A stretch of 36,399 bases of DNA from Bacteroidota bacterium. Lineage in GTDB: Bacteria; Bacteroidota; Bacteroidia; Chitinophagales; Chitinophagaceae. The notes beneath the pieces were generated by a model. The model was not told the DNA's origin. It saw nothing but the letters and a program-made list of their open reading frames with translations, and searched no databases. How positions within the stretch are numbered: position 1 is the first letter of the stretch; each line of letters starts with the position of its first letter. The stretch spans positions 1 to 36,399 of the forward strand of contig SYIK01000014.1 in NCBI GenBank assembly GCA_005798905.1, given 5' to 3'. The position numbers and the translations under genes were made by a program. Below are positions 23,317-30,910 of this stretch, one piece after another.

Positions 23317-23330
23317 ATCAACGAATTGAT
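23317..23330. promoter_or_regulatory. Perfect inverted repeat ATCAA-N4-TTGAT
   Basis: ATCAACGAATTGAT has perfect 5-bp arms, which are the FNR half-sites in the inverted (inside-out) order. It lies 62 bp upstream of the cytochrome ATG and 26 bp from the FNR-like box. It might be a second operator. Confidence 0.3.
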
Positions 23331-23356
23331 TCCAAGCCTACTATTTTCGGAGTAGC

Positions 23357-23370
23357 TTGATTAAAATCAC
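23357..23370. promoter_or_regulatory. FNR/DNR-like box
   Basis: TTGATTAAAATCAC matches TTGAT-N4-ATCAA at 9 of 10 defined positions. It is centred about 108 bp upstream of the cytochrome start codon, so it may place the cytochrome and NorB-like genes under oxygen or NO control by a Crp/Fnr-family protein. Confidence 0.5.
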
Positions 23371-23663
23371 AAACGCACAACATTATTTTAGCAAACCCAT
23401 CTACTTATAAGGGAAATCTTTTTCTAAACTCGACAAATATAAGAAAGGATTGTAAGGAGCAACTAATTTCTAATACATTAAGTTAGCATTAATTTGAAAA
23501 ACAAACGCAACATCATTTAGCAATTCCAATATGGCTATGTTATGAAATCGAAGGTTCATGCTTTCTATTTACATTTGTATGTAAGTCCAACACATCTTAA
23601 AATCTTCACTGCCATTTGTTCATATAACATTAATACCAATCGATAAGTAAGAAATTAACGACA

Positions 23664-24536
23664 ATGACAAATGAAAAAACAGCAATCAGAACTACCTATT
23701 TTAGCATTATCGGCAACACAGGTTTAGTAATCATTAAAGGGCTTGCTGGTTTTTTTGGTAACTCTTATGCATTAATTGCAGATGCTATTGAATCAGTCAC
23801 CGACATCTTTTCTTCCTTTTTAGTTTTGATCGGACTAAAATATGCTAGCAGACCTGCTGATAAAAACCACCCTTATGGACATGGACGTGTAGAACCTTTA
23901 ATTACTTTTTTAGTAGTTGGCTTTCTCATTACTTCTGCAACAATTATTGCTTATGGAAGCATCGCGAATATTGGAACTCCACATGAACTTCCTAAAACCT
24001 GGACTCTTTTTGTTCTTGGTCCATTGATAATATGGAAAGAAATTTCTTTTCGGCTGGTTATGAAAAAAGGTATAGAGACAAACAGCTCATCATTAAAAGC
24101 AGAAGCATGGCATCATCGTAGTGATGCAATTACTTCTGTAGCAGCATTTATAGGAATTTCTATTGCTCTGATTTTAGGAAAAGGTTACGAAGAGGCAGAT
24201 GATTGGGCTGCACTTTTCGCAGCAGGTTTTATTTTCTATAACTGCTACCTAATTTTTAGACCTGCTCTTGGAGAAATTATGGATGAACATTCTTATGACG
24301 ATTTAGTTGACAACATTAGAAAAGTATCAATAACTGTAGAAGGAGTTATTGATACTGAAAAATGTTTTATCCGAAAAGTAGGTATGCAATATCATGTTGA
24401 CCTTCATGCAACAGTTGATGCAAACATTTCTGTGCAACACGGACACGACATTGCACATAAACTTAAGGATACATTGCGAATAGAAATTCCACAATTAGGA
24501 CATGTATTAATTCACATAGAACCATCACATCAATAA
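23664..24536 (+). CDS. Cation diffusion facilitator transporter
   Basis: The 290-aa inner-membrane metal/proton antiporter has five to six hydrophobic helices and a soluble C-terminal domain (about residues 210-290) with VDLHATVDANISVQHGHDIA. The intramembrane metal site corresponds to E43 and D47 (DAIESVTD) with H150 and D154 (HHRSD). The position commonly Asp or His is Glu here, so the metal is uncertain (Zn, Fe, Mn or Co). HPYGHGR (69-75) is a family signature. It is divergent from the cytochrome/NorB-like pair. Confidence 0.93.
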   Translation: MTNEKTAIRTTYFSIIGNTGLVIIKGLAGFFGNSYALIADAIESVTDIFSSFLVLIGLKYASRPADKNHPYGHGRVEPLITFLVVGFLITSATIIAYGSIANIGTPHELPKTWTLFVLGPLIIWKEISFRLVMKKGIETNSSSLKAEAWHHRSDAITSVAAFIGISIALILGKGYEEADDWAALFAAGFIFYNCYLIFRPALGEIMDEHSYDDLVDNIRKVSITVEGVIDTEKCFIRKVGMQYHVDLHATVDANISVQHGHDIAHKLKDTLRIEIPQLGHVLIHIEPSHQ

Positions 24537-24587
24537 ATATAGCCCACTATCCCTCATTTCGAAACCACGCACCACCGCAGTTAGTCG

Positions 24588-24595
24588 TATATTTG
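24588..24595 (+). promoter_or_regulatory. Bacteroidota -7 element, mnmA
   Basis: TATATTTG matches TAnnTTTG exactly and lies 13 bp before the mnmA ATG, implying a very short leader. A weak TTTC occurs further upstream in place of a clear -33. Confidence 0.5.
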
Positions 24596-24608
24596 TACAC
24601 TTGTTTGT

Positions 24609-25712
24609 ATGAGTAAGAAGGGAAAAGTATTGGTAGCTATGAGCGGTGGTATTGACAGTACCATTACCGCACTGATGCTTCATAACGAAGGTTATGAAGT
24701 AGTAGGAATGACCATGAAAACTTGGGATTATTCATCGAGCGGTGGCGGCAAAAAAGAAACGGGTTGTTGCAATATTGATAGTTTCAATGATGCCAGAAAA
24801 GCAGCTGTTGAGCACGGGTTTCCTCATTATGTTTTAGATATCCGCGAAGAATTTGGCGGTTTTGTAATCGAGAATTTTGTGGATGAATATATTGCCGGCA
24901 GAACCCCCAACCCTTGTGTGCTTTGCAATACACATATCAAATGGCGGGCTTTACTTAAAAGAGCCGATGCGCTTGATTGCGAATTTATTGCCACAGGCCA
25001 TTATGCAAAAATTCGTCAACACGACAACGGTCGTTTTGTTGTAAGCAAAGCCGTGGACGAAACAAAAGACCAGAGCTATGTGCTGTGGGGTTTGCAGCAA
25101 GATTTACTAAGTAGAACGTTGCTTCCGTTGGGTCCGTACAGAAAAACCGAAGTTCGCCAAATGGCAACTGACTATGGCTATCCGGAATTGGCAAAAAAAA
25201 GTGAGAGCTACGAAATATGTTTTATTCCCGACAACGATTACCGCGGATTTTTGAAAAGAAGAGTTGACGGAATTGAACAAAAACTTTCCGACGGAAATTT
25301 TGTTGATAAAACAGGAAAAATTCTTGGCAAACACACGGGTTATCCTTTTTATACAATTGGCCAACGCAAAGGATTGGAGATTGCTTTAGGAAAACCGGTT
25401 TATGTTACCAATATTAATCCCGAAACAAATACGGTAACATTGGGCGATGAAGTTGATTTAGAAAAAAATGAAATGATTGTAGGTAAATTGAATTTTATAA
25501 AATACGATTCGATAACCCAAGGAATGGAATCGCTTACAAAAATTCGTTACAAAGACAAAGGAAGTCTTTCCAACCTCTATTTGGAAAACGGAAAGATGAA
25601 AGTTCATTTTTATGAAAATGTAAAAGGTATTGCCCCCGGCCAAAGCGCTGTGTTTTATGAAAATGACGATGTGCTCGGTGGTGGAATTATTCAATCAGAA
25701 TCCGTTTTTTAA
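24609..25712 (+). CDS. mnmA: tRNA-specific 2-thiouridylase
   Basis: Installs the 2-thio group at U34 of tRNA(Lys, Glu, Gln) using ATP and a persulfide donor. The 367-aa protein has the PP-loop SGGIDS (residues 12-17) and two catalytic cysteines: C103 in NPCVLCN and C204 in SYEICFIPD. The C-terminal beta-barrel contains YTIGQRKGLEIALGKPVYV and ends with the usual VLGGGII block. It is a housekeeping gene that uses sulfur chemistry, but it has its own promoter and the adjacent sulfur operon ends more than 3 kb away, so no functional link is claimed. Confidence 0.97.
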   Translation: MSKKGKVLVAMSGGIDSTITALMLHNEGYEVVGMTMKTWDYSSSGGGKKETGCCNIDSFNDARKAAVEHGFPHYVLDIREEFGGFVIENFVDEYIAGRTPNPCVLCNTHIKWRALLKRADALDCEFIATGHYAKIRQHDNGRFVVSKAVDETKDQSYVLWGLQQDLLSRTLLPLGPYRKTEVRQMATDYGYPELAKKSESYEICFIPDNDYRGFLKRRVDGIEQKLSDGNFVDKTGKILGKHTGYPFYTIGQRKGLEIALGKPVYVTNINPETNTVTLGDEVDLEKNEMIVGKLNFIKYDSITQGMESLTKIRYKDKGSLSNLYLENGKMKVHFYENVKGIAPGQSAVFYENDDVLGGGIIQSESVF

Positions 25713-25750
25713 TTAACAAACGAAATTTTCTTTTCCTTTTAGGATTGATT

Positions 25751-25758
25751 TAACTTTA
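25751..25758 (+). promoter_or_regulatory. Candidate -7 element for the lipoprotein gene
   Basis: TAACTTTA matches TAnnTTTG at all but the last position and lies 19 bp before the TTG start at 25778. Confidence 0.3.
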
Positions 25759-25777
25759 CAGTAAATCAAATTTTTCT

Positions 25778-26545
25778 TTGCCACAAATTTTTAAGATAAA
25801 AAACAGTTTAGCTGCAATCCTACTTTTTGCATTGATTGCTTGCGAAAGAAAAATTGAACAATTTGAAACGCCACAAATAGCAGAATATTTTCCAACAACT
25901 ATTGGGAAACATATTATTTACAGAGTGGATTCAACCGTTTTTACAAACTTTGGAAGAACCGAGGAAACACATAAATACCAAGTAAAACATGAAGTAGATG
26001 CAGAAATTCGCGACAATCAAAATAGAATTAGTTACCGAATTATTCGCAGTAGAAGAGATACTGCGGGCACACAACCTTGGATAATTGATGGAACTTATTT
26101 TGTAACGAGTCTTTCCGATCAAGTAGAAGTAATTGAAAATAATTTACGCTTTATTAAACTTCACTTGCCCATAAAACTTCAAACCAAATGGAAAGGGAAT
26201 CGCTATCTTTCTTCCAATCCATTTTTTCCAAATTATTCATTTAACAATGACGACAATATGAATGATTGGGATTATAATTACTTTCAATTTCACGATTCAC
26301 TTTTAATCGGCAATCAACAAATAAAAGATATTATTACAGTTAATCAAATTGATGAAGCCGTAAATGTACCAATTGTAAATGCGGGTGCTTATGCAAGCAA
26401 AAGTTTTTCAATAGAAAAATATGCTAAAAATATTGGCTTGGTTTACAAAGATTTTATTCTTTGGGAATACCAACCAAACCCGGGCGGAACGCTTGGTTAT
26501 AAAATTGGATTCGGAATGAAAATGTGGATGATTAATCATAATTAA
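25778..26545 (+). CDS. Putative lipoprotein of unknown function
   Basis: The 255-aa protein has a basic N-terminus, a hydrophobic stretch and a lipobox-like LIAC at about residues 19-22, so it is probably a lipoprotein. The mature part has alternating polar and aromatic residues suggesting beta structure and no catalytic motif I recognise. YFPTTIGKHIIYRVDS near the start of the mature region resembles other unannotated Bacteroidota lipoproteins. No ATG precedes the signal sequence, so the TTG at 25778 is taken as start. The downstream secreted protease starts 20 bp later, so the two may be co-transcribed. Confidence 0.7.
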   Translation: MPQIFKIKNSLAAILLFALIACERKIEQFETPQIAEYFPTTIGKHIIYRVDSTVFTNFGRTEETHKYQVKHEVDAEIRDNQNRISYRIIRSRRDTAGTQPWIIDGTYFVTSLSDQVEVIENNLRFIKLHLPIKLQTKWKGNRYLSSNPFFPNYSFNNDDNMNDWDYNYFQFHDSLLIGNQQIKDIITVNQIDEAVNVPIVNAGAYASKSFSIEKYAKNIGLVYKDFILWEYQPNPGGTLGYKIGFGMKMWMINHN

Positions 26546-26565
26546 AACTATTTCAATACTAAAAC

Positions 26566-28524
26566 ATGAAGCTTAAATTTTTATTACTATCGCTTTTTAC
26601 TTTTTTATTTTTTGTAGCTGATGCACAGCTTAATCGCTATGTGATTCAATTTTCACATAAAGGTTCAAACACATTTTCAATTTCCAACCCTGCTAATTTT
26701 TTATCTGCAAGATCTATTTTGCGTCGCACCAAATACAATATTTCAATTGACAGTACTGATTTACCAATCACGCCGCAATTTTTAGACAGTATAAAAAATG
26801 TACCGAACGTTACTGTTCTCAATAAATCAAAATGGTTAAACTTAGTTACAATTTATACAACCGACAATGCCGCAATTGCAAAAATCAATTCATTCCCATT
26901 TGTAAAATCTGTGAATACAATCGCTGCAAGAACGGTTTTGGAAAATACAACACCGCATTCCAAATTCAATAACGAAACAATTGAACCAACAAATTATTCA
27001 ATTGCATTTAGAAATTCAAACACAGCTGTTAATTACGGACAAACTTTTGGTCAAATAAATTTTCACAATGGTCAATTCCTGCACGATCGTGGCTTTCAGG
27101 GCGAAGGAATGATTTTATCTATATTAGATGCAGGTTATCTTTCCTATAAAACCAATCCCGCTTTTGATAGTATTCGATTGAACAATCAAATTCTTGGCGA
27201 ATGGAATTTTGTTGGAAATTCTCAAAATACAGATACGTATCACGGACATGGAATGAATTGTCTTTCCACTATTGCAGCAAATCGCCCTGGATTGATGGTT
27301 GGAACCGCAACACATGCAAAATTTTGGTTGTTTATTTCCGAAGATGTTTTTAGCGAATATCCAATTGAAGAAGTGAATTGGGCTGCTGCTGCAGAATTTG
27401 CGGACAGTGTTGGTACAGATTTAATTTCTTCCTCACTCGGTTACCAAGATTTTGATAACCCAATTTTCGATCATTTATATGCAGAAAGAAATGGGAATAC
27501 TGCGCTTGTTACGATTGCCGCAGATCTTGCTGCAAAAAAAGGAATGCTTGTATTGAACAGTGCAGGAAATTATGGCAGTTTTGCTGATCAACAAAAATTT
27601 ATTTCTTGCCCTGCAGACGGAGATAGTGTTATTGCCGTTGGCGCAACGAATGTAGCTGGGGGTATTGCAAATTTCTCAAGTTGGGGGCCAAATTCAAATG
27701 GAAAAATAAAACCAAATATTGTTTCTGTTGGACAAGGAACAATTATTGCAAACAATGCCGGCAATCCTGTTTCCGGAAATGGAACTTCTTTTTCAAATCC
27801 AAATATTGCCGGATTGATAACTTGTCTTTGGGGCGCTTATCCGGAATTCAGCAATATGAAAATTATGGATGCCGTGCAAAAAAGTGCGCACAAATTTTCT
27901 AACCCCGATGATCGTTTTGGACATGGAATTCCCAATATGCGCACTGCTTTTTATTTATTAAAAAATGAAAGAAGTCGTCAACAGTTTGGAAATGCAGGCT
28001 GGTTCAAAGCTTCGCCAAATCCATTTACAATAAAAATTGATGTTTCATTTATTGCAGATAATTCAGGTCAAGTAAAATTATTTCTAAAAAATATAAACGG
28101 TACAAAATTAGACAGTGTAAATTTTATTACAGATTCGCTCGATTACAAAACACATAGTTTTTTAAACTTGGAAAATTTACCTGCGGGTTATTACTCAGTT
28201 CAATATAAAAGCAATACAAAAGATTCTAGCATTTCACTTACAAAAGGTGGCGATCTTTTTGCAAATGATTTTATAAAAATATTTCCCAACCCGTTTAGCG
28301 ATAAAATATACATTTATATAAAAGCTCCACTTGCAGGAACAGCTTCGTTGAGTTTGATTGACACAAAAGGAAGTTTGATTGAAAAAAAGAATTTGTCAAT
28401 GACGCAACAAGGAAATGTTTATTATTTAGAATTTTCGGCTTTATATAAATTAAGCCGATCTATTTATACACTTCATTACAATGACGGCTCAAACAAACGA
28501 AGTATTAAATTGTTGAAGCACTAA
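26566..28524 (+). CDS. Subtilisin-like serine protease (S8) with T9SS sorting domain
   Basis: The 652-aa secreted protease has a signal peptide (to about residue 20, ADAQ), a probable propeptide (about 21-125) and the S8 catalytic triad: D188 in SILDAGY, H226 in YHGHGMN and S408 in GTSFSNP. NSAGN supplies the oxyanion asparagine (about 335). Two C-terminal beta domains follow, each opening with PNPF (near 483 and 573). The last resembles a type A type IX secretion sorting signal, pointing to export across the outer membrane. The 3' end overlaps the convergent methyltransferase gene by 20 bp. Confidence 0.92.
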   Translation: MKLKFLLLSLFTFLFFVADAQLNRYVIQFSHKGSNTFSISNPANFLSARSILRRTKYNISIDSTDLPITPQFLDSIKNVPNVTVLNKSKWLNLVTIYTTDNAAIAKINSFPFVKSVNTIAARTVLENTTPHSKFNNETIEPTNYSIAFRNSNTAVNYGQTFGQINFHNGQFLHDRGFQGEGMILSILDAGYLSYKTNPAFDSIRLNNQILGEWNFVGNSQNTDTYHGHGMNCLSTIAANRPGLMVGTATHAKFWLFISEDVFSEYPIEEVNWAAAAEFADSVGTDLISSSLGYQDFDNPIFDHLYAERNGNTALVTIAADLAAKKGMLVLNSAGNYGSFADQQKFISCPADGDSVIAVGATNVAGGIANFSSWGPNSNGKIKPNIVSVGQGTIIANNAGNPVSGNGTSFSNPNIAGLITCLWGAYPEFSNMKIMDAVQKSAHKFSNPDDRFGHGIPNMRTAFYLLKNERSRQQFGNAGWFKASPNPFTIKIDVSFIADNSGQVKLFLKNINGTKLDSVNFITDSLDYKTHSFLNLENLPAGYYSVQYKSNTKDSSISLTKGGDLFANDFIKIFPNPFSDKIYIYIKAPLAGTASLSLIDTKGSLIEKKNLSMTQQGNVYYLEFSALYKLSRSIYTLHYNDGSNKRSIKLLKH

Positions 28525-29674
28525 ATAAAGCAACAAATAGGGTGTCGGCTTTCTTATTATACCCATGCAACAATTCCGTTTTTATTAATTGAAGTTGTAA
28601 AGTTTCTTTAATATAATTCACCACTTCTTCATTCTCTTTTTTAAAAACAGAACAAGTTATATAAAGCAAATGACCGCCCGGCTTCAATTTCGACACACAA
28701 TTAGTAACAATTTGTTTTTGCAATATTGTGTATTTATCAATTTCTTTTTTTTCGAAAAAACAAATTTGTTCGGGAGTTCTGCTCCAAGTTCCGCTACCAG
28801 AGCAAGGCACATCGGCAATTATAAAATCGAACTTATTTTTTATTGTTGCACTTTGTTTTGAAAGATCTGTAACAAAAGAATGTTTATATGAAACACCTGC
28901 ACTGCGAAATCTTTCTGTCAAATTAATCAATATTGATTTTCGAATATCTGAAACCGTGAGTTGAATTGATGGATTAAAATCGTAAGTCATTATTGATTTT
29001 CCACCGCTGCCTGCACAACAATCCAAAATTTCTAAATTTTCTTTTTGCTGAATTACTTCTTGAATAATTTTTCCTGTTTGTTGCGAATTAAAATCTTGAA
29101 TTACCACTTCTTTGTCCAACACAAAATGTTGATCCACTTTAAAACTATTGGAAAGTCGGATGGCAGAAGATGAAATTAATTCATAGTTAATTTGCAATAA
29201 ATCTAATTTCGAAATTACTTTTTCATTGTAACTGGGTCTTACACGAATGAAAAGATCCGGTTGAATTAAAAACGATTTATAAAATTCTTCATAAATAATT
29301 CCTTCACTCAATTCAGTTTTCCATGGGAAAATTGATTCTAAAGAAAAGAAAAGATTTAAAAATTTAATTTTTTCTTCTAAATTGAAATTTGCTTTTTCAT
29401 TCCATTCATTATTTAAAACACTGAGTAACTCATTTGATTCAGTGCTGCAAAGAAATAAACCGATTATTATTTTTTCATCAATACTCAATGCTGGTAAAGA
29501 TTTGCCCATTCTAAAAAAACAATAGCACAAATGGCCAACTTGTTTTCTGTCTTTTGACCCAAACTTTTTATTTAAAGAAAAATATTGTTTTAGATAAATT
29601 GCAAACGGTAAACCGCCATCATAGGCATTACAAATAATTACAGCCGAGTTGAGATATGAATAGATTCGATTCAT
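28505..29674 (-). CDS. RsmB/NOL1/NOP2-type RNA m5C methyltransferase
   Basis: The 389-aa SAM-dependent methyltransferase has motif I DCCAGSGGKS, motif IV ADVPCSGSGTW with a conserved cysteine, and motif VI YITCSV with the catalytic cysteine, the pair typical of RNA cytosine-5 methylation. An N-terminal region of about 180 residues may be the RNA-binding part. The exact target (16S rRNA or tRNA) is not resolved. The ATG at 29672-29674 is preferred to a TTG two codons upstream. It lies 28 bp after sucB in the same direction, so it may be read from the sucAB transcript. Confidence 0.88.
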   Translation of the reverse strand: MNRIYSYLNSAVIICNAYDGGLPFAIYLKQYFSLNKKFGSKDRKQVGHLCYCFFRMGKSLPALSIDEKIIIGLFLCSTESNELLSVLNNEWNEKANFNLEEKIKFLNLFFSLESIFPWKTELSEGIIYEEFYKSFLIQPDLFIRVRPSYNEKVISKLDLLQINYELISSSAIRLSNSFKVDQHFVLDKEVVIQDFNSQQTGKIIQEVIQQKENLEILDCCAGSGGKSIMTYDFNPSIQLTVSDIRKSILINLTERFRSAGVSYKHSFVTDLSKQSATIKNKFDFIIADVPCSGSGTWSRTPEQICFFEKKEIDKYTILQKQIVTNCVSKLKPGGHLLYITCSVFKKENEEVVNYIKETLQLQLIKTELLHGYNKKADTLFVALFSASTI

Positions 29675-29702
29675 TTTCAAACTTAAAAATGAAAAAGAAA
29701 TT

Positions 29703-30893
29703 TTAAACTTCCAACAACGATTTCATTGGATCTTTTCCTAAAAGTAATTGCTCTGGATTTTCCAATAACTCTTTTACACGAACTAAAAAGCCAACCGATT
29801 CTCGTCCATCAATAATTCGATGATCGTAGCTCAAAGCTAAGTACATCATTGGTTTTACAACTACTTGTCCATTTATTGCAATTGGCCTTTCTTCAATTTT
29901 ATGCATTCCCAAAATTGCAGATTGCGGACTGTTAATAATTGGCGTGCTCAATAATGAGCCAAAAACACCACCATTTGTAATAGTAAAAGTCCCCCCAGTC
30001 AATTCTTCCATCGTCAATTTATTTTCTTTTGCTTTTCCAGCCAACGCCAGCACCGTTTTTTCAATTGCAACCATACTTAAACTTTCCGCATTTCTAATAA
30101 CTGGAACAGTCAATCCGCGAGGTGTAGAAACTGCAATTGAAATATCGCAATATTCGTGTAGAATAATATTGTCGCCATCGAGATAGGCGTTAATCGAAGG
30201 CCACTCCTGCAATGCAAAGCAACAAGCTTTTGTAAAAAAACTCATAAATCCTAATCCAACACCATGTATTTCATTGAATTTATCCTTATACTTTTTTCGA
30301 ATTCCCATTACAGGCTGCATGTTCACTTCGTTGAAAGTGGTAAGCATTGCCGTTGTATTTTTTGCTTCAACCAATCTTCTCGAAATAGTTTTGCGAAGGT
30401 TACTCATCCGCTCCGCTTTTTCTTTTCTTGAAAATAATTCTATTCCTGATTTTCGACCGGGATGTGTTAATGCCGAAAGAACATCTTCTTTTAAAATTTT
30501 TCCTTGATAGCCTGAAGGCGTAAGTTTTGTTGAATCCATTTTCTGTTCGGCAATGATTGCAGCTGCAACAGGCGAAGCTTTTACATCGTTCACAACTTGT
30601 TTACTTTCGATTTCTTTACTTTTTATTTGAACATCAACTTTGTCATTTTTTGACTTTTTTGCTTTTTCATCAATCGTTGCCATAACATCTCCAACCTTTA
30701 ATGTATCTCCTTCATTAATTGAAAAAAACAAAACGCCTGCTTGTTCCGCATTTACTTCAAACGTGGCTTTTTCGCTTTCCAATTCTGCAATCACTTCATC
30801 ACGCTCTACATAATCACCATTGTTTTTTGTCCATTTCAATAAGGTAACTTCTGTGATAGATTCACCAACGGTTGGAATTTTAATTTCTTTCAT
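29703..30893 (-). CDS. sucB: 2-oxoglutarate dehydrogenase E2 (dihydrolipoyl succinyltransferase)
   Basis: Core subunit of the 2-oxoglutarate dehydrogenase complex in the TCA cycle. The 396-aa protein has an N-terminal lipoyl domain with lipoylated lysine K42 in ESEKATFEV, a Lys-rich linker, and a peripheral subunit-binding domain at about residues 105-145 ([10 protein letters not shown] to KEDVLSAL). A catalytic acyltransferase domain follows, with H358 and D362 in [10 protein letters not shown]. It has a single lipoyl domain, as usual for SucB. It starts 17 bp after sucA. The E3 gene (lpd) is not in the window. Confidence 0.96.
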   Translation of the reverse strand: MKEIKIPTVGESITEVTLLKWTKNNGDYVERDEVIAELESEKATFEVNAEQAGVLFFSINEGDTLKVGDVMATIDEKAKKSKNDKVDVQIKSKEIESKQVVNDVKASPVAAAIIAEQKMDSTKLTPSGYQGKILKEDVLSALTHPGRKSGIELFSRKEKAERMSNLRKTISRRLVEAKNTTAMLTTFNEVNMQPVMGIRKKYKDKFNEIHGVGLGFMSFFTKACCFALQEWPSINAYLDGDNIILHEYCDISIAVSTPRGLTVPVIRNAESLSMVAIEKTVLALAGKAKENKLTMEELTGGTFTITNGGVFGSLLSTPIINSPQSAILGMHKIEERPIAINGQVVVKPMMYLALSYDHRIIDGRESVGFLVRVKELLENPEQLLLGKDPMKSLLEV

Positions 30894-30910
30894 AAATAAC
30901 CTATTTCAAA

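Larger units (their letters stand above)
23256..23663. other. 408-bp divergent intergenic region with FNR-like signals
   Basis: This gap between the divergent cytochrome and cation-efflux genes carries an FNR-like box (23357-23370) and a perfect ATCAA-N4-TTGAT inverted repeat (23317-23330). I see no convincing TAnnTTTG element, small gene or RNA in the rest. Confidence 0.5.

Noticed and set aside
23256-23321. N-terminal extension of the c-type cytochrome
   Set aside because: The 22 extra residues are polar and precede the membrane anchor, and the ATG at 23255 gives a normal NorC-like start.
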